This document shows, in pieces, positions 1 to 14,257 of a DNA stretch of 64,000 nt; position 1 is the first letter of the stretch; each line of letters opens with the position of its first letter. Position numbers and translations under genes: made by a program. Below the pieces are notes generated by a model. The model had not been told where the DNA came from and ran no database searches. It saw nothing but the letters and a program-made list of their open reading frames with translations. The DNA is from Brachionus manjavacas (taxonomy: Eukaryota; Rotifera; Eurotatoria; Ploima; Brachionidae): the NCBI GenBank assembly GCA_019054805.1, contig JAHQIY010000003.1:4650001-4714000 (forward strand), read 5' to 3'.

Positions 1-3000
1 TCGATGTTCTGCCATCGAAGCATCAATTTAATGTTAGTTATTCTCTGACAAGCCACGGAGATGTGCCCTTCTATTTGGACCTGAGCGGCAGATTGTTCTA
101 TTTCAACACTTTGTCACATGCTCGAGCCGATTTTAGCTTTCTGGTTCATTTGAAATTTAGATTTTCTCTCAATCAAAGTGTCGAGTGTGAGGAAATAGCA
201 GTGATCAATGTTCACATGGAACCAAGCTATGCAAAGATGGACTTTTTCGCCGACAAACTGGACCCCATTGTGACATTTAACCTAAATGTGCCAATGCACA
301 CAAGCGCTTTTGTCCAGCTGGAAAAATCACTCCTAGTCGGTTTTGTCACTTTGACCGACGCCCAAATCCGCAAGTATCTATTTGACATTGACGAGCCCGT
401 GTTTGTTTACAATGCGCCCTCTATTTTGTTCATTGACCAAGAGCAAAACTTGATAAATGAAAATTTTCTCAAATTAATTCAAATTGATGAGCACACAGGC
501 GCCATTTACTTCAATCCCGAGCAGATAAACTCGATCACTTTGTGTCACCGCCTCTCAAAGCTGGTCCACTATTTCTTCTATGGCAAAAGCCAAGCGTCCA
601 AAGTGATCGAGTTGCAAGTGACAGTCAAAAACACGCACACCTCTCTAAGCCTGACCGCAAGAGTAAATTTAATTTTTCACTCCAGTCCACAAGCAGTATG
701 GATACCGAATGGTGTTGACGCACTGGGCCAACACAACACATTTCGCATAAACACCAACAATCTTTTGAACTTGTTCCGCAATGGTGACGAATTTTTGCTG
801 CCTCTTGACATAGAGGAGAACTCTCCGACATGGCCTGCCTACTTAGAGTACCATGAGAGCGACCGGGAGGGCTTCCTCGTCAATTTGCGCGACTATTTCA
901 AAGCCCGACTAAACTCGGACTCAAAAACGTCGCTGATCAACTTTGAGCTTTTGAAAAACACCAGATTCTACCTGCCCAACGACCGCTATTTTCAAATAGT
1001 CGACAACTACAACGGCCTTGTGCAGACCAAGCACTCGATTCAATTCGACTACGAAATCGAGCAGAGCTACACGACCAAAATACTAGTTGTTCAATACAGG
1101 GACTCTGTGGACGTCGCATCAAACCAAGAAAACGACTTGGTATTCAAATCGGAGCCGAGCCATTTCAGCTACTATCTTGACCTGGCAATCAGGGTTGTTA
1201 ATGTAGTGGACGAGCCATTTGTTACATCCGAGCCGGTCTACTACATTTCGGTGGACGAAAACGAGGCCAAAAACAAGCAATTGTTCACCATTGCCTTGGT
1301 GGACTTTGACCGAGGATCACACTCAATCGAGTCTCGGTTCAGCGCCGAAATAATCTCTGGCAACATCCAGGGCCACTTTTATGTGTCCGGACTCACTTTG
1401 TTCACCAGTGCATCGGCGCGAAAATTGAACCGCGAGGCTCAGTCAAAGCACGAGCTGCAAATTAAAATAGTGGAGAATGGGCGCGAGTTGAACTCGTCGC
1501 GCTTTGCCCTCTGCCGAATAGTGGTCAATGTAGAAGATGTGAACGATCATAGACCCATTGTGAATGACATTGAGCTGGACATCTATGACCAGCTGGACGC
1601 GCTTCTCGTCAAACGAATACCCATAGCGAATGCCATCGCCATAGACCAAGACTCAGTGTCTCAACTAAAATATGTGATTGTGTCAGTGAGAATTTCTGCG
1701 CCCTTTTCCAAGCAAGAACAGGCGCTCAAAAGAGCACAACTGACCAACATTCAGTCTTTGTTTGCGCTCAATTCGACTTCTGGAGCTTTGTCCATAAGCC
1801 AAGCGGAGCTGCCGTGCCACTCGTGCTCTCTCGTCATACTCTACCGGGCTCTTGATATTGGTCGATTTAAAAACCGTACCAGCAGAAAAAGCTACATTCG
1901 ACTTAATGTGTTGCCTAGGAGACAAACAAATGCGTCGACGTTCGAATTGTCTTTGACGCCCGAAAAAACGCACAAAAAAATTGTTCTCAATTTAAACGAG
2001 GACATTAAGCTGGGAGAAAAAGTCTATCAGGTTAAAACCAATGTGCTGAGTCACGCTCAAAAGTCGATCGTCTACTACAATCTATTAGAGGAGAGCAATG
2101 TCAATTTGACATTTTACATGTCCAACCACGACGGCTCTTTGTATTTGATCAAAAAATTGGACGCCGACAATGGCGTCCAATTCTACAATCTGAGTGTGTT
2201 GATTACAAATTGGCAGGGCCAAGTTGAGAATGTGTTCATAGAGGTCTTTGTGAGAGACACTAATGACAACCGGCCTGAGTTCTCCGCAAATTTGGTCTAT
2301 TTGAACGAAACGATTCAAGTGGACACCAACATGGAAACGTCCATTGATCTAATCGAGGCCATGGACCGGGACGCTATCGACCAGAACAAACTGCAGTTCA
2401 AAATGCAAGATTGCTTCTACTTGAGCCACGACATTTTGCTAAAAAAACCCTTCATTGCCTCGGCAGGCATTGGCCCGTCCACTAACCACCTGAACTACCC
2501 GCTGTGCTCAAAACAATTTCTAGCACTGGTGCCCAGTCCGAGCATTGGCAAGTCTCAGCTGCTCAAATTGAAGATAAATACCCTAGAGCTGAAAAACTAC
2601 TTGGACACGTCTAGTGACATGTTCAGCAAAACGAGAGGCTCAATTTTGTTTGTGATCGATTTGTCGGTTCGAGACACTTCTCCCGATCTGGCCACATTCA
2701 CTCGCCTCATGCTCAACTTCACCATCGAAAAGCAATCGACGCTGATTTTTAAGCGGCAATTGATCGCCGACTCCATCGCCCGCCATCATGACACGCTTGA
2801 CTTTGGCTTTAGGAAAAAAGACTACACGGTTGTGTTGCAACAGAGTGAACAACTCAAAAAAGGAGCCAAGCTAATCAGTTTGTTCAACGAATTTGTCTGG
2901 GCCCATGAGTCAGATGAACTTTTTTCTTTCAAGCCATACGAAATCAGCTTTGGCATCACAAATAATGACAGCCTTTTTTCACTAGACAAAAATTTCGCTC

Positions 3001-6000
3001 TATTGACACTCAATGAGAGCATCCGTGAAATGAACACCATTTACGAAGTCGACATTGAAGCAAAGACCAACTTGACCGGCTTGGAAAAGTCGAAATTTTT
3101 CAAACAAACCAAAGTTTATGTGTCAATATTGAGATCAGCGTCAATCGAAGCGTCCACTTTTCCTGTCCTCCAAATGCCTTTGGCAAATTTGACCGGGTTC
3201 ATAGATGAAAATGTTCCTGTTGGCTCTTATGTGCTCAATAGGCCATCGGGCGATGAATTTGTTTGGTCTTCAGTCCTCAATTTAGACCACAGTCTTTATT
3301 CGATCAATTTTGTTGACCAAACTTTTGCTTTTGAACCTGACTCGGGTCTAATTAAAACCAAACTAGAGCTAGATTACGAGAGACAAAGTGATTACTTGAT
3401 TAGATTCACAATTTGTCTGGTGGATGGCCATTGTTTTGACAAACAAATGGAAATTTTGGTCAAGATAGTGAACCGCAATGACAACGAGCCAGCGATTAGA
3501 CCGCTGAGCTCACAGCTTTTGCTCCTGAATCGATCGGATCTCATCCGATCAATGACTTTGTACACTTTTAGAGTCCAGGACATGGACAAAAACTTGACTG
3601 AACTTGATTTGAAAATTTTCCAAAAAACTTTTTTTCCAAGTGGTGGTTGTTCGGATGCAGTCAATTGGGACATGAGCGAAATGCTCGCCAAACACCACTC
3701 GGAAAATGCTTATGCTCTTAAACTCAGCGATCTGGGCTACGAATATTTGCTTTTTATTGCTGGCAAAAACCACTGTTCGGCCCAGATCGAAGTCATTATC
3801 CAAGCAACTGATGGCTTATTCATGACTTTGTCCAATTTTAGTTTTATCTTTCGGAACGAAGAAAATGTGGTGCCAATCATGAGAATAAAATCGAACCCGA
3901 TCGCGCCCATTTTGCACACAATTGAGCTCTCAGAGGGACGCGTTGAAAAGTCAGAAATACTCAACATCGAGTTGGTGCTGGACAACTATTTAAAATCGCG
4001 CAAATTTCCAACAAAAACCCCCTTTAACTTTAGCCTATTGAACCATGAAGATTTATTCTACATCTGCGGCAGTCGTTTGCATCTTGACTCAAGCGTAGAG
4101 CTTGACCGAGAACAAAAAGACACTTATGAATTGTTCATAGGCGTTGGATCAACAATTGATTACAATGTGCCAAAAAATATTCGAGTTTTGGTCAAAATCA
4201 ATGATGTGAATGACAACAGACCCATTTTTGTTCAACCAGCCGAGCTCCAGTATACTCGTACAAAATTGGATCTTTTCGATTTGTACGAGTATAATGTGTC
4301 CTGTTTAAGAGATCAACTTCTGCAATCCACACAACTGAAGCCATTGCTACAAATCAAAGCCAAAGATGATGACTTGGCACAAAACGCGTCACTTCTTTAC
4401 ACAATCAAATCTAATTTTAAAGGCTTAATCATAAGCTCAGACACAGGCAGTGTCTATTATACAGCTCAAAGTGACCAAGTTCCTTCTCTAATTGAGCTAA
4501 ATGTAACTGCCCGGGACCAAGGTTCGCCTTATCAAGAGTCCAAGCTCAAAGTTCGACTAAATGTCGTCAACTCAACCCAAGGTGTCTATTTTAGAACGAC
4601 TTTTTACTCTTTTAAATTGAATGCAAACGATCCAGTCAATACTACAATTGGCCATGTCAATTCGGCCACATTCTACGAGCCCGTTGAATCTAGACTAATC
4701 TATTCTCTGGCTGATGGCGATGAGCTGCAGCAATTTCACCTAAATCCGCTCAGCGGACGCCTAAGTCTCAGAAAAGAATTGACATGGAACAAAACGTATC
4801 ATCTGCTAGTCGAAGCAAGAAGTGAGTTCGAAGAGTTCGGCAAGGCGAGCACTTGGGTGCGGATTGAAATTGAAGGCTCCCGCGTGCCTAAATTACAATT
4901 TGAAAGGTTCGAATATCTGGCTTACATTGACGAAAACCAGGGTAAAATGAGCGAGATTATTCGCCTGCAAACATCGGATCCAAACGCCAATTTTAAACTC
5001 CTAAACAACTATGACTTATTTTACATCAATGAATTAACTGGTTCAGTGTTCAACAAGCAATTGTTTGACTTCGAGTCGGAACAAAAGGAAATCGGTCTGA
5101 AAGTAAAAGCTTACAATTCAGCTCATGAGACCTATTGCATTTTGGTGGTGAAGGTTGTGAACAGGAATGATAACAAACCGCTATTTGACAAAAACATGTT
5201 CTTGTCAGAAATTGAGTTGAACTCAGACTCGGACTATGCGGGTCCTTTGGAGCAAATTTTAATGGACAGTTCATGCAGCACAGCGTCGAATGCAACTCAT
5301 CAATTTGTGACCAAAATCGCTGCCAAAGATCTGGATTTCGACCCGATTGAATACACCATTGTCAGTCAAAGTGCACTCACTAACTCGCTGGACAAAATCG
5401 ATCAATTGATCGAGTCGACTTTGTTCAGCATGGACTCTGGCAAAGGATTTGTTTTTTTGAACAAAAAAGAATTTTTTAAATTTAGAAAAATTTTCAAATT
5501 TTTAAACGCGCCAATGGACTCGGATGTGATCGGCTTTGGTCTAAAAATTGGCGCAAATGACTCAAAATTTGTGACCACAGCCCAATTGAACATTCAAATA
5601 AAACAATTTGAGTTTAGCAGGCCTGAATTTAAGACCAGCTGCATTCAAGTTAGTCTGGACTATGACAAATATTTGTCCAAGTCAAATTTCATGGATTTGA
5701 GTCAACATTTGAAAGAACCATCGAACCGGATCAATTTTAAGACTTGGTCAGCAGGGTTCATGACTAGCAACGGGTGGCTGTCGATGGACAAAGATGTGAT
5801 AAACAGTGTAAGCGTGGTTTATGTGGCTGTGTTTGTCTGCGACCGAGATCAAACTGGTCTTTGCGATCAGGCCTTAATAGAGCTCAATTTGACTTGTAGT
5901 GAACCATTGGTTGAGAGACCGATGCAAGGTCCTGTCATGGGTTTCGTATCGCAGTACGGAGTGTCCTCCATTCAACAGCAATACTCTGCAGCAGACTACA

Positions 6001-9000
6001 ACTACTTGGATTTTGTCAACGAATATGACTATTACATTTATGAAGAGCTGAATGACGCAAACGAAAGGTTTTATTACGAGCTGAAAACCTACGAGTTGCC
6101 TGAACACTTAAGGTACCAGTTTGATATAGTCGAGTGTCAGTTCGAGATGGTGAATTGGACCATTTCGAACTCTACTTTGACCAAACAATTGAGAAAATTC
6201 AGCCAGTCTAGAGACAAGTTTTCGTTCACTCCGATCCAGATCAAACATTTGTTTTTGCTCAACAAGAACAATGGAGTGCTGAGCTCGCGCAAAACCATCA
6301 ATTCAATGAACCCGGGAGTTTACAATTTTGATGTAAGTCTAAAAGTGCTGAGCAAAAATGGAAGAAATGAGACCATTGGTCGCCTAGTGGACAATATGAA
6401 ATTTCGCTTGGTTGTCTTGCCCACAATTAGTTCACTTGAAAAACAAATAAACAAAAATGACTTTAAATTCGAAAGAGAATTTTACAGATTTAAATTTGAC
6501 AAGCTAAATCCGTCAATTGGTTCGGTCCGATTGGTGCCCAAATTTAACAAAAGTCTTAACTTTAGCGTAAATTATAAGCTAATTGGCAACAAGTTTAATC
6601 TCCAAGAGTTGTTTGTGTATCATGAATCGGAACTAGGGGTCAAAGAGACGCTCTCAATGGACACAATCAAGCCTTATTTGAACGAAAACAAGGAATTGTA
6701 TCTGAATTGCTTGTGCTTTGTTTCCATTGAGGGCTCAACTGTCGAGCTAATGAAAGAAATCGTGATAGATTTCACTACTTATCTTGACTCTGGACCTAAG
6801 GTCAAATTAAGCATTCCAAGCGATTCCCTAATCTTCACTGAATTTAATGAAAAAATAAAAATTTTCGACAATTTGCCAATTGGCACTGCAATTTTTAAGC
6901 TTATGGTAACAAATAGGCTAAATTCTGACATTGTGTTTTCAACTGAGAGCAGATATTTTGATGTGGATCCAACCAGTGGCCTATTGTCTGTAAACACCTT
7001 GGCTACAAGTAGACTTAATGTAACAGCTTGTAATAATGGTAAATGTGTGCACACACAATTAGATGTTGAGTTGATGAATGCGCATAGTAGGGATTGGAAT
7101 TTTGATATTGGCAATCAGAATGGAGTTATTCGAGAGGATGCATTGCCGGGCACTGTGGTAACAACACTGGCCAAAACAGAGAAAAAAATTGAACATTTTA
7201 TCATCGATGGAGATGAATTCAACCAGTTTGACATTTCACCAGATGCCAAAGTTTACACTCGTCGCATGCTTGACAAAGAGCAAATTTCCAATTACACATT
7301 GACTATCATGGCCTTTGATGGAATGTTTAAATCGACCACAAGTTTGTTTGTTAATGTTTTGAATGTTGACGATTCGGCTCCCGTTTGCCACGACAATTTG
7401 GTCAATTTGAAGCTAGCCGAGAATTTGCCACTGCATCAAGTAGTTCACGTGCCGAACATAACCAGCACTGACCAGGACTCAGCACTGGTCTATCAAATAA
7501 TTAGTGATTTTGAGTCAGAAAAGCTAATTGAGTCCGTTCCATTTAAATTCAACCAGAACACAAAAAAAATGGAAGTCGACGGCCAGCTAGACCATGAAAC
7601 TAGACCATATTACACTTTTTATTTACTAAGTTCATTGAATAAAATTAACAGGTGCATGATTAAATATGCCGTGGAAGTAGTGGATGTCAATGACAATAGA
7701 CCTGAGTTTAATGCTCAAAATAAGACAATATCAGTGAACGAACATTCACCCAAAGGCCTCATTTTAGACCTTGACATGTTCACCACTGATCTAGACTCGA
7801 CTAACAATTCAGTTGTTTACTACTCGATTACAAATGACACCTATTTCAGCATAGATAAAACAAATGGGCTAATTCAAATAAATAGTCAAAATTTGGACCG
7901 GGAAGTGTTGGGCAACCAAATTAAATTGGACATTTGGGCATCTAATTTGGACAATTTGACTAGTGTTTATTCATTGAATGTGAACATTATTGATCTTAAT
8001 GACAACAAGCCTGTTTTTGAGCAAAAAGAATATTTTATAACTATTCCAGAAAATTTACCCTTAAATTATGAAATAGGCAAAATGAGGGCCCATGACGCTG
8101 ATCTCAACTCCAGGACAGAGTATTATGTGCGCTCTGGTGACAAATTTTACATTGATCGTCAGACAGGAGCAATTTTTTTGAACCATTCTGTTGATTATGA
8201 AAAAGAAAAAGAGTTTGTTTTGGAAATTGTTGCTGTGGATGCCGAAATGAGCATCGAGGACAACAATTCTAGCTGTCTTGTTACAATTAGCGTACTGGAT
8301 GTTAACGATAACCCGCCAATATTTGATCCAACAACTCCCAAACATGTTACAATAGACGAAAATTTGCCACCAAACTCGACAATTGTGTTCACAAAAGCCT
8401 ATGACTTAGACCAGTCCGATTTGAATAACAAAGTATCATACCACTTGGTAAATGGATCGCACTTGTTTGAAATAGAAGAAAAAACTGGACGCTTGTACAC
8501 AACTGATCTAATTGATTACGAGGAGATGACAGACAAAACATTTCATATAATGGTCCAGTGTAAAGATAATGGCGAGCCTGAGCTAAAAAGCTACCTAACC
8601 TTGAAAATAACTGTGCAAGATCTAAATGACAACGAGCCGGTTTTTGTTCACCAAAACCAAACCCTGGTTCTAAAGGACTCTTTTCCAATCGGAAACGAAA
8701 TCACCAAATTTTTGGTCAGCGACAAGGACAGCTTTGGTCACGTGTTTACTTTTAGCATCATGGAACAATACAAACAAGCGGCAAGTGCTAAAATCTATTT
8801 GAGTGAAAAATTGTTTTTCATGAAAGAAAATAGCCTAATTTTGTCCAAAAATTTGCTCAGCAATCAAACATATGGTCTTCGGATACGCTGCTATGATTCA
8901 GGCTTGCCAAGTCCCTTGTTCTCGGATACCTATGTGACCATAATTGTTACTGACGAGTCAAGCACAGTGCCGTCCTTGAATGACACCACCATACAGGCCA

Positions 9001-12000
9001 CTAGCATCGACCACTTTGCACCCATCACCCAAAATCAAGTCATTGGCCAGCTCAGAGCCAGCGATGCGGACAAAGACATCTTGTTCTTTGAGTCAAACAG
9101 CGACATAATCGATGTCAATCAATTAAATGGCCTGATCAGAATCAAAGAGGACGCGGCCGACTCGCAAACGCTCATCGTGAATCCTCGCGTTACCGACAAA
9201 AAGTTTGTAGTAGAAGCAAAACTGAACGTAAACTTGAATAGAGTCAAGTCGGAGTGTCTGTTCAATTCGTTGTATGCCAAATTTATCACTTGGCACTCGG
9301 ACGACAAATTTAGTGCGGAAAATTTTGTCCAAATGGGCCACTTGGGCCAAATAAACAGCTATTTGCAACGAATGGTTGTTCTGAGACGAAAAAGTTCGTT
9401 CAATTTAACCATTGAAATAATTGGCCTCCGAGTCGAGCCAAACTTAGACCATGACATATTTGACTTTGGCCTCGACGAAAATCTATTCGACTCGAAATCA
9501 AGCCTAATCGAAGTTTTGTTCATTGTCAAAAAAACAACTTACAAATCAATCTATTCCAGCTGCATCAATTCCAAGTATATGTCAAGATTTTTGAACAAAA
9601 AAAAGCCAATTCTGATCAAACAACTAAAAAGCAACACTCATTTGAACATGCGCCTCAAAGACTTGTCCTACAACACCAAATGTTCCACTTTCCAGGATCA
9701 AATATGCTCCATAAACATCCAACTACAAACGTGTAGACTGAATTTCAACGGGTTCAATCGCTACGATCTGTGCGACACCCACGCCAACATGTGCTACTTA
9801 TTGCCCAACTATGACTGGACTTGCGAGTCGAACAGCAAGCTGGACACGGCCACATTTAGTCAAGAGTGCGCCAAAAATATGTGCCAGAACAATGGTTTGT
9901 GCAAGATTGTTAAAAAAATTGCCAAAAGAAACAATATGACCAAGCACAGGGTGCACTGTTTTTGTCCGAATGGCTTCAAGGGAAAGCATTGTGAACAAGA
10001 TGTGAACGAATGCACCGAGACCGGTGTTCGAACATCTCAATGGATCAATCCGTGCCATCCATCGGCCAACTGCATAAACACCCAGGGCTCTTACATATGC
10101 AATTGTAGCCTAGAGCCGTCAAGTCTTTGCTACAACACTCTGTCGCCTCAGTACACGGCTTCAATGGCTGCCTTCAAAATTGACAAACATCTAAAATACT
10201 CAAATTCGTTTAAACAATTCAAATTCGAAAATGTGTACTCGAATGAGGACGATGACTTTGACTTGCACGACCAGGTAACCATGCTGGGCTACCGCATACC
10301 AAATCACGTGATTCAGCAGGCTTTGTTGGGAATTTTCGGCGGCATCTGCGCCATTTTGGTCCTGTTGTCTCTAGCGGCCGCCATAATGTGCAAAATAAAC
10401 TTTTCCAAAGGCTATATAGAGGCCTATGAGGTGAGACACGATGCCATGACCAGCAGCACAAGTGTCGATCATGACGACTTCACGAGCTCCACTTCGTCGC
10501 CAGGCTCATTCAAAATGGAGCCAAAAAAACCCACTGCAAGCAAATACAAAGCCGCTAGGTTCAATAGAAACAAGCAGCGCTCGTCAATGACCGCCTCGCT
10601 CATATCCTCGAATACGGTCGAGTCCAGTGACGGCGAGCAGATCCAGAGAAAAAATTTCAGATACAGAATTAACAATTTGTTCTTTTCAAAAAATCAAAAT
10701 TTAAGAGGTCTGCCAGAGGCTAACAAAGAAGAGTCCGAGATCGAATCTTCGTCGGCCTATTCGCCCAAGTCGCTCACCCAAGCCAAGTACAAAATTGATC
10801 TCAAGGGATCTGTGCTCGAATCAAACGGGCTGCTCAAACACCACGACAACGACGGTGACGATGAGGACGAGTCGAAAATTGCCCAAGGACTTGTCCGGCC
10901 TGTAGACACCTTTGGTCGTAGCAGCTTTAAAACCAAATACAACACCTTGGATCTAAAGAAAGAGAGAGTGGAGTGCGAAATGGAAAAAATTAAATTCAAC
11001 ACGGCTATTAAAAGACCAAAAGGAAAAGAAGTGCAAAGTGATTATTCGACTTTTTTGCCAAAGTTGCCAAAACAACTGACTGAAAATGCGCTCGAGACCG
11101 ACAAAGACTCGGTTGCTTCTGCTGAGGATTCATGTCTTGGTAAGATTTGTTTTCTTTTTTTAAATTAATTTAACCATTTTTTAAACAACAAAAAAATTTC
11201 TATAGATTAACTCATCTAATTGTCTTTACATAACTAAAAATAAAAAGTATTTTTTTAATTTACTTTCTAGTATGCTACTAATAACCTTTAGCTGCCTGAT
11301 TTAACATCTATCCTGTCATTATGAACTATTGCTTCTTATTAAAATAATAAAAACAAAAGTTAGTAAAAAATTATTACACACAATAGAAGAAAATCTTATT
11401 GTATTCTTTAGGCGTATTCTTTAGCTATTTTCAATGTTTTCCTCAAGAATTTTTAAACTACACAATAGGGTTGTAAAAGAAAAAAATATCCTTTTGGAAA
11501 TTTATTTGAGAAAATTTGTTTATTTAATCTTTAAGAAAATTTTGAAAATAAAATGAAAAAAAGAAAAGAGCAAAATGACAAAGAAACAAATAAATTTTTT
11601 CTTTAAACTCAAAATAAGTTCTATTAATGCAACAAAGTGAAACACATAAAGTTGTATTATTAACCAAATTCTGACAAATCTCTGCATATCTAACAGAAAT
11701 TAAATTTAATCAACTAATTTCTTTTAGTAGATTATTAAATCGACTTTTAAGAATCATGTCAAAATAAATTACCTTAGAAAAACCATTATTAAAAAATAAC
11801 ATTTTTTGATAATTCCTCATTTCGAGACAAATTTATAGATTTATAGTCAACTAAATAATAATAATAATAATCAGTTACAACAAGCAAGCAAGTTAGACTT
11901 ACGAAGATGGGAAACAGTAGGATCCCTATGTATGGTAACTGTGGCATGTACACTTAATCAGTAAAATTCATTATGTCAGTTTATAATTAGTTAAAAGGTG

Positions 12001-13135
12001 ATTATAATGTTTGAAGAGGAAGAAGAGTGTCGGTAAGAGCTGGTTGGCTTTTGGTAATTTGATTTGATGTTGAGAGGGATGGGGACCTCGGGCCCGATGC
12101 TCCACTTGGCTAGGGTGATAGCGTGTTCTGTGTTTAGAACACAGTCAATTCCGCAGCTCTGCCTTAATCACACTGTAGATTGTTATTCGTTAGGTCACCA
12201 TTCCTTTGTGTCGATTCTACCAAGCCTAAGGACTTCTACTGAACAAGAAAAATTATTCGATTTAATAATCGACTGAAAGAAATTAGTCGATTATTGATAA
12301 TCGATTCCCAACACTAATTAAAAGTATCATTGGTATGCCAAATAAAAATAAAATTTTTACTTAAATACACCAAAAAAATACCATTTAAATTTAAGCTTAG
12401 ATATGTATTCATTAAATAAAAATCTTGTTAAAAGTTAAAGTTTAAGCAGTAAAAGTGAGTTTTTTTCGTCATTAAAGAATATGCCGAGAATACTTGTAAT
12501 GCATTGAAAATAATTTTAGAATTAAGGTCTCATAATACTTTACGTTTTTATTATTTTGAATTTATAAAAGCTAAAGTCGGAAACAATAAATAAATGTGTT
12601 GTATTTCTTCATTCTTAATAGGAAAAAAATTAAAAAATTGCATCTGCCTATCCTGAAAAATTTTCGCTTAATAGATTTTTTAATTCATTAAAAAAATGTT
12701 AATTCTGTTTACTTTTAAGGTTTTTATTGGGATATTACCGACTGGGCAGGTAACATTGACCAATTGAACGATTCAAAAACATTTTTACCGGTACCTTCAA
12801 ATTTGGAACAACAGAATTCAGCTAGTTTGTCACCAATTTACTCACGAGTGTTCAAAATAAACAAAGTCGACAATTTAAATGATGAAAAAACTACGCAATT
12901 TGCTCAACAAGACTTGGATACATTGAATGACGACAGTTTGAATTTTATTAATGAGAAATTGGATGCCCAAAAAACAGATACTTACATGTATTTGACCAGG
13001 GAAGATTGTGATAAAACAGCTGAGTCAATCAAGACCCAGACTAACACAGAAAGTAATTGTAGTGTGGAAAATACTGAAGAGGATTCAGTGAGCAATCACT
13101 GTTTTGCTCCGTCGACTTTTAAAAGCAAATTTTAA
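1..13135 (+). CDS. Fat-like giant cadherin, 5' partial, two exons in window
   Basis: The reading frame is open from base 3, so the protein begins before the window. Exons are <3-11139 and 12720-13135. The donor (gtaaga) and acceptor (cttttaag) join in phase to make a Gly codon, giving about 3,850 residues here. Cadherin repeats are marked by calcium-binding linkers of the D-x-N-D-N type near bases 1536, 2265, 3473, 4203, 5160, 7370, 7685, 7995, 8300 and 8628. Two EGF-like modules follow (about 9860-10130), the second with a calcium-binding DVNEC start. One membrane helix lies at about 10319-10390, then a roughly 390-residue cytoplasmic tail. The second exon opens with FYWDITDW, which matches the YHWDTSDW-type tail motif I know from Fat cadherins; this is the main reason for calling it Fat-like rather than a generic cadherin. 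The role would be cell-cell adhesion and planar polarity. I see no laminin-G domain. AATAAA lies near 13308. Confidence 0.9.
11853..12235 (-). mobile_element. Degenerate LINE 3' end with (ATT)n tail
   Basis: Read on the minus strand, a GC-richer, broken coding-like stretch (12235 to about 12030) is followed by AT-rich sequence and ends in an ATT microsatellite at 11853-11875, as many non-LTR retrotransposons do. The terminal ~75 bp (ending ..GCTTGCTTGCTGTAGCTTATT..-like, then the microsatellite) recurs in diverged form at 53218-53290. No full reading frame survives. Confidence 0.45.
12240..12315. mobile_element. Solo hAT-like transposon terminus
   Basis: The stretch has repeated TCGATTATT/AATCGAT motifs and ends in ATCGATTCCCAACACT, which resembles the termini of many animal hAT elements (CAGTGTTGGGAATCG in the other direction). 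No matching opposite end was found in the intron. A similar end, ATCGATTGCCAACAC, is at about 38935-38955. Confidence 0.35.
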
Positions 13136-13529
13136 ATTTGACCAAAATCAAAATTGTACTTGTTTTGAATTTGTTTAAAAAATTTTTTTATATGAGTTTT
13201 TTTATTAAATTGTAAAAATGAATTTTATGTCAATTATCGAAAAAGCTTTTTAATTATGTAAGTTTATTTGAGTAACTAAGTTTTTTAAATATTGATAAAT
13301 CACATGTAATAAAATTTTTGTTAAAAAAAAATTTTGTCATGTTTTTTAAAATTCTAAATACATACTGTTATTACTGTTGAAGCCCCTAATTTAATAAAAT
13401 TGAAAAAATTTAGATTCCTTAGGTCTGTGTTTGATTAATTGATTGAAAGTGTCGCTGACGCTATGTTTGCAAATATATACTGTATTCTTAATTATAAATA
13501 TCTTGTTTTCTTTCAAAGGAATTCATCTC
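13136..13529. other. Cadherin 3' UTR and spacer
   Basis: AT-rich sequence follows the cadherin stop, with a probable polyadenylation signal AATAAA at about 13308. I see no further gene before the inverted-repeat element at 13530. Confidence 0.5.
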
Positions 13530-14249
13530 GGGTCTAGTCGATATTGTTATCAGGTGATAACATAATATGTTATCATTTGGTACCATACCGGTTATGTTAT
13601 AATCCTGATAACTAAAATGTTATCAACGTCTTATGGTATCAAAGATGATAACAAAAATTAATCTATGATAACAAAATTTAACTTTTGATAATATTTCTAT
13701 TTTTTAATTTAATGTAATTTTTTTTTCTTTTGATCTTTTTTAAATAGTCAGAGAATTTTAAAAATATTTTAAAGGAATTTTTTTAAAATTGAATTTGTTT
13801 ATTATAATTCAACAAAATAAAAAAAAAATAAAACTGAAAAGATTTTATTTTATTATTACATTGTAACTTAATGACTATTTTGTAAGATGAATTTAAAAAA
13901 GAAAATTTTTAATACCGATCAGTACAAAAAATATTTAAACTTATGTCACACATGTCACGCACGCATAAAAAAAATAATTAAAATAAATGCTCTTTTAATT
14001 TGGACTGTGTTTCGTTAAATAAGATTCAAATCAACTTATTTGAAAAAGTCTTTTTTTATATATTATTTGATAACAAAATTTTCAAGATGATAACATAATT
14101 TGGTAATTGATAACATCTTTTTTAGTTATGTTTTTAGTATACTCTTTTTTAAGACGCTGATAAAAATTTAATAGGATGTTAACATTACTGGTATGCTACC
14201 AAATGATAACTTATCATGTTATCAACTGATAACACTATCGAATAGACCC
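13530..14249. mobile_element. Non-autonomous TIR transposon (720 bp) with 8-bp target-site duplication
   Basis: The ends are GGGTCTAGTCGATATTGTTA... and its inverted counterpart, similar over about 100 bp (roughly 85% by eye). The element is flanked by a perfect duplication, TTCATCTC at 13522-13529 and 14250-14257. The subterminal regions are crowded with GATAAC/GTTATC words, typical of transposase binding sites. There is no coding capacity, so it must be mobilised in trans. An 8-bp duplication fits the hAT, Merlin or P superfamilies; the TIR sequence alone does not let me choose. Confidence 0.85.
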
Positions 14250-14257
14250 TTCATCTC

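Larger units (their letters stand above)
11140..12719 (+). other. Intron of the Fat-like cadherin gene
   Basis: The intron is bounded by gtaaga and a T-rich stretch ending in ag, and the flanking exons join in frame. At 1,580 bp it is far longer than the ~50-bp introns of ribophorin II in the same window. It holds a minus-strand LINE 3' end and a hAT-like terminus (listed separately). The 70-residue ORF around 12064-12276 is antisense to the LINE remnant and is not a gene. Confidence 0.85.

Noticed and set aside
12064-12276. 70-residue ORF in the cadherin intron
   Set aside because: It is antisense to a LINE relic, without recognisable content or a splice context.
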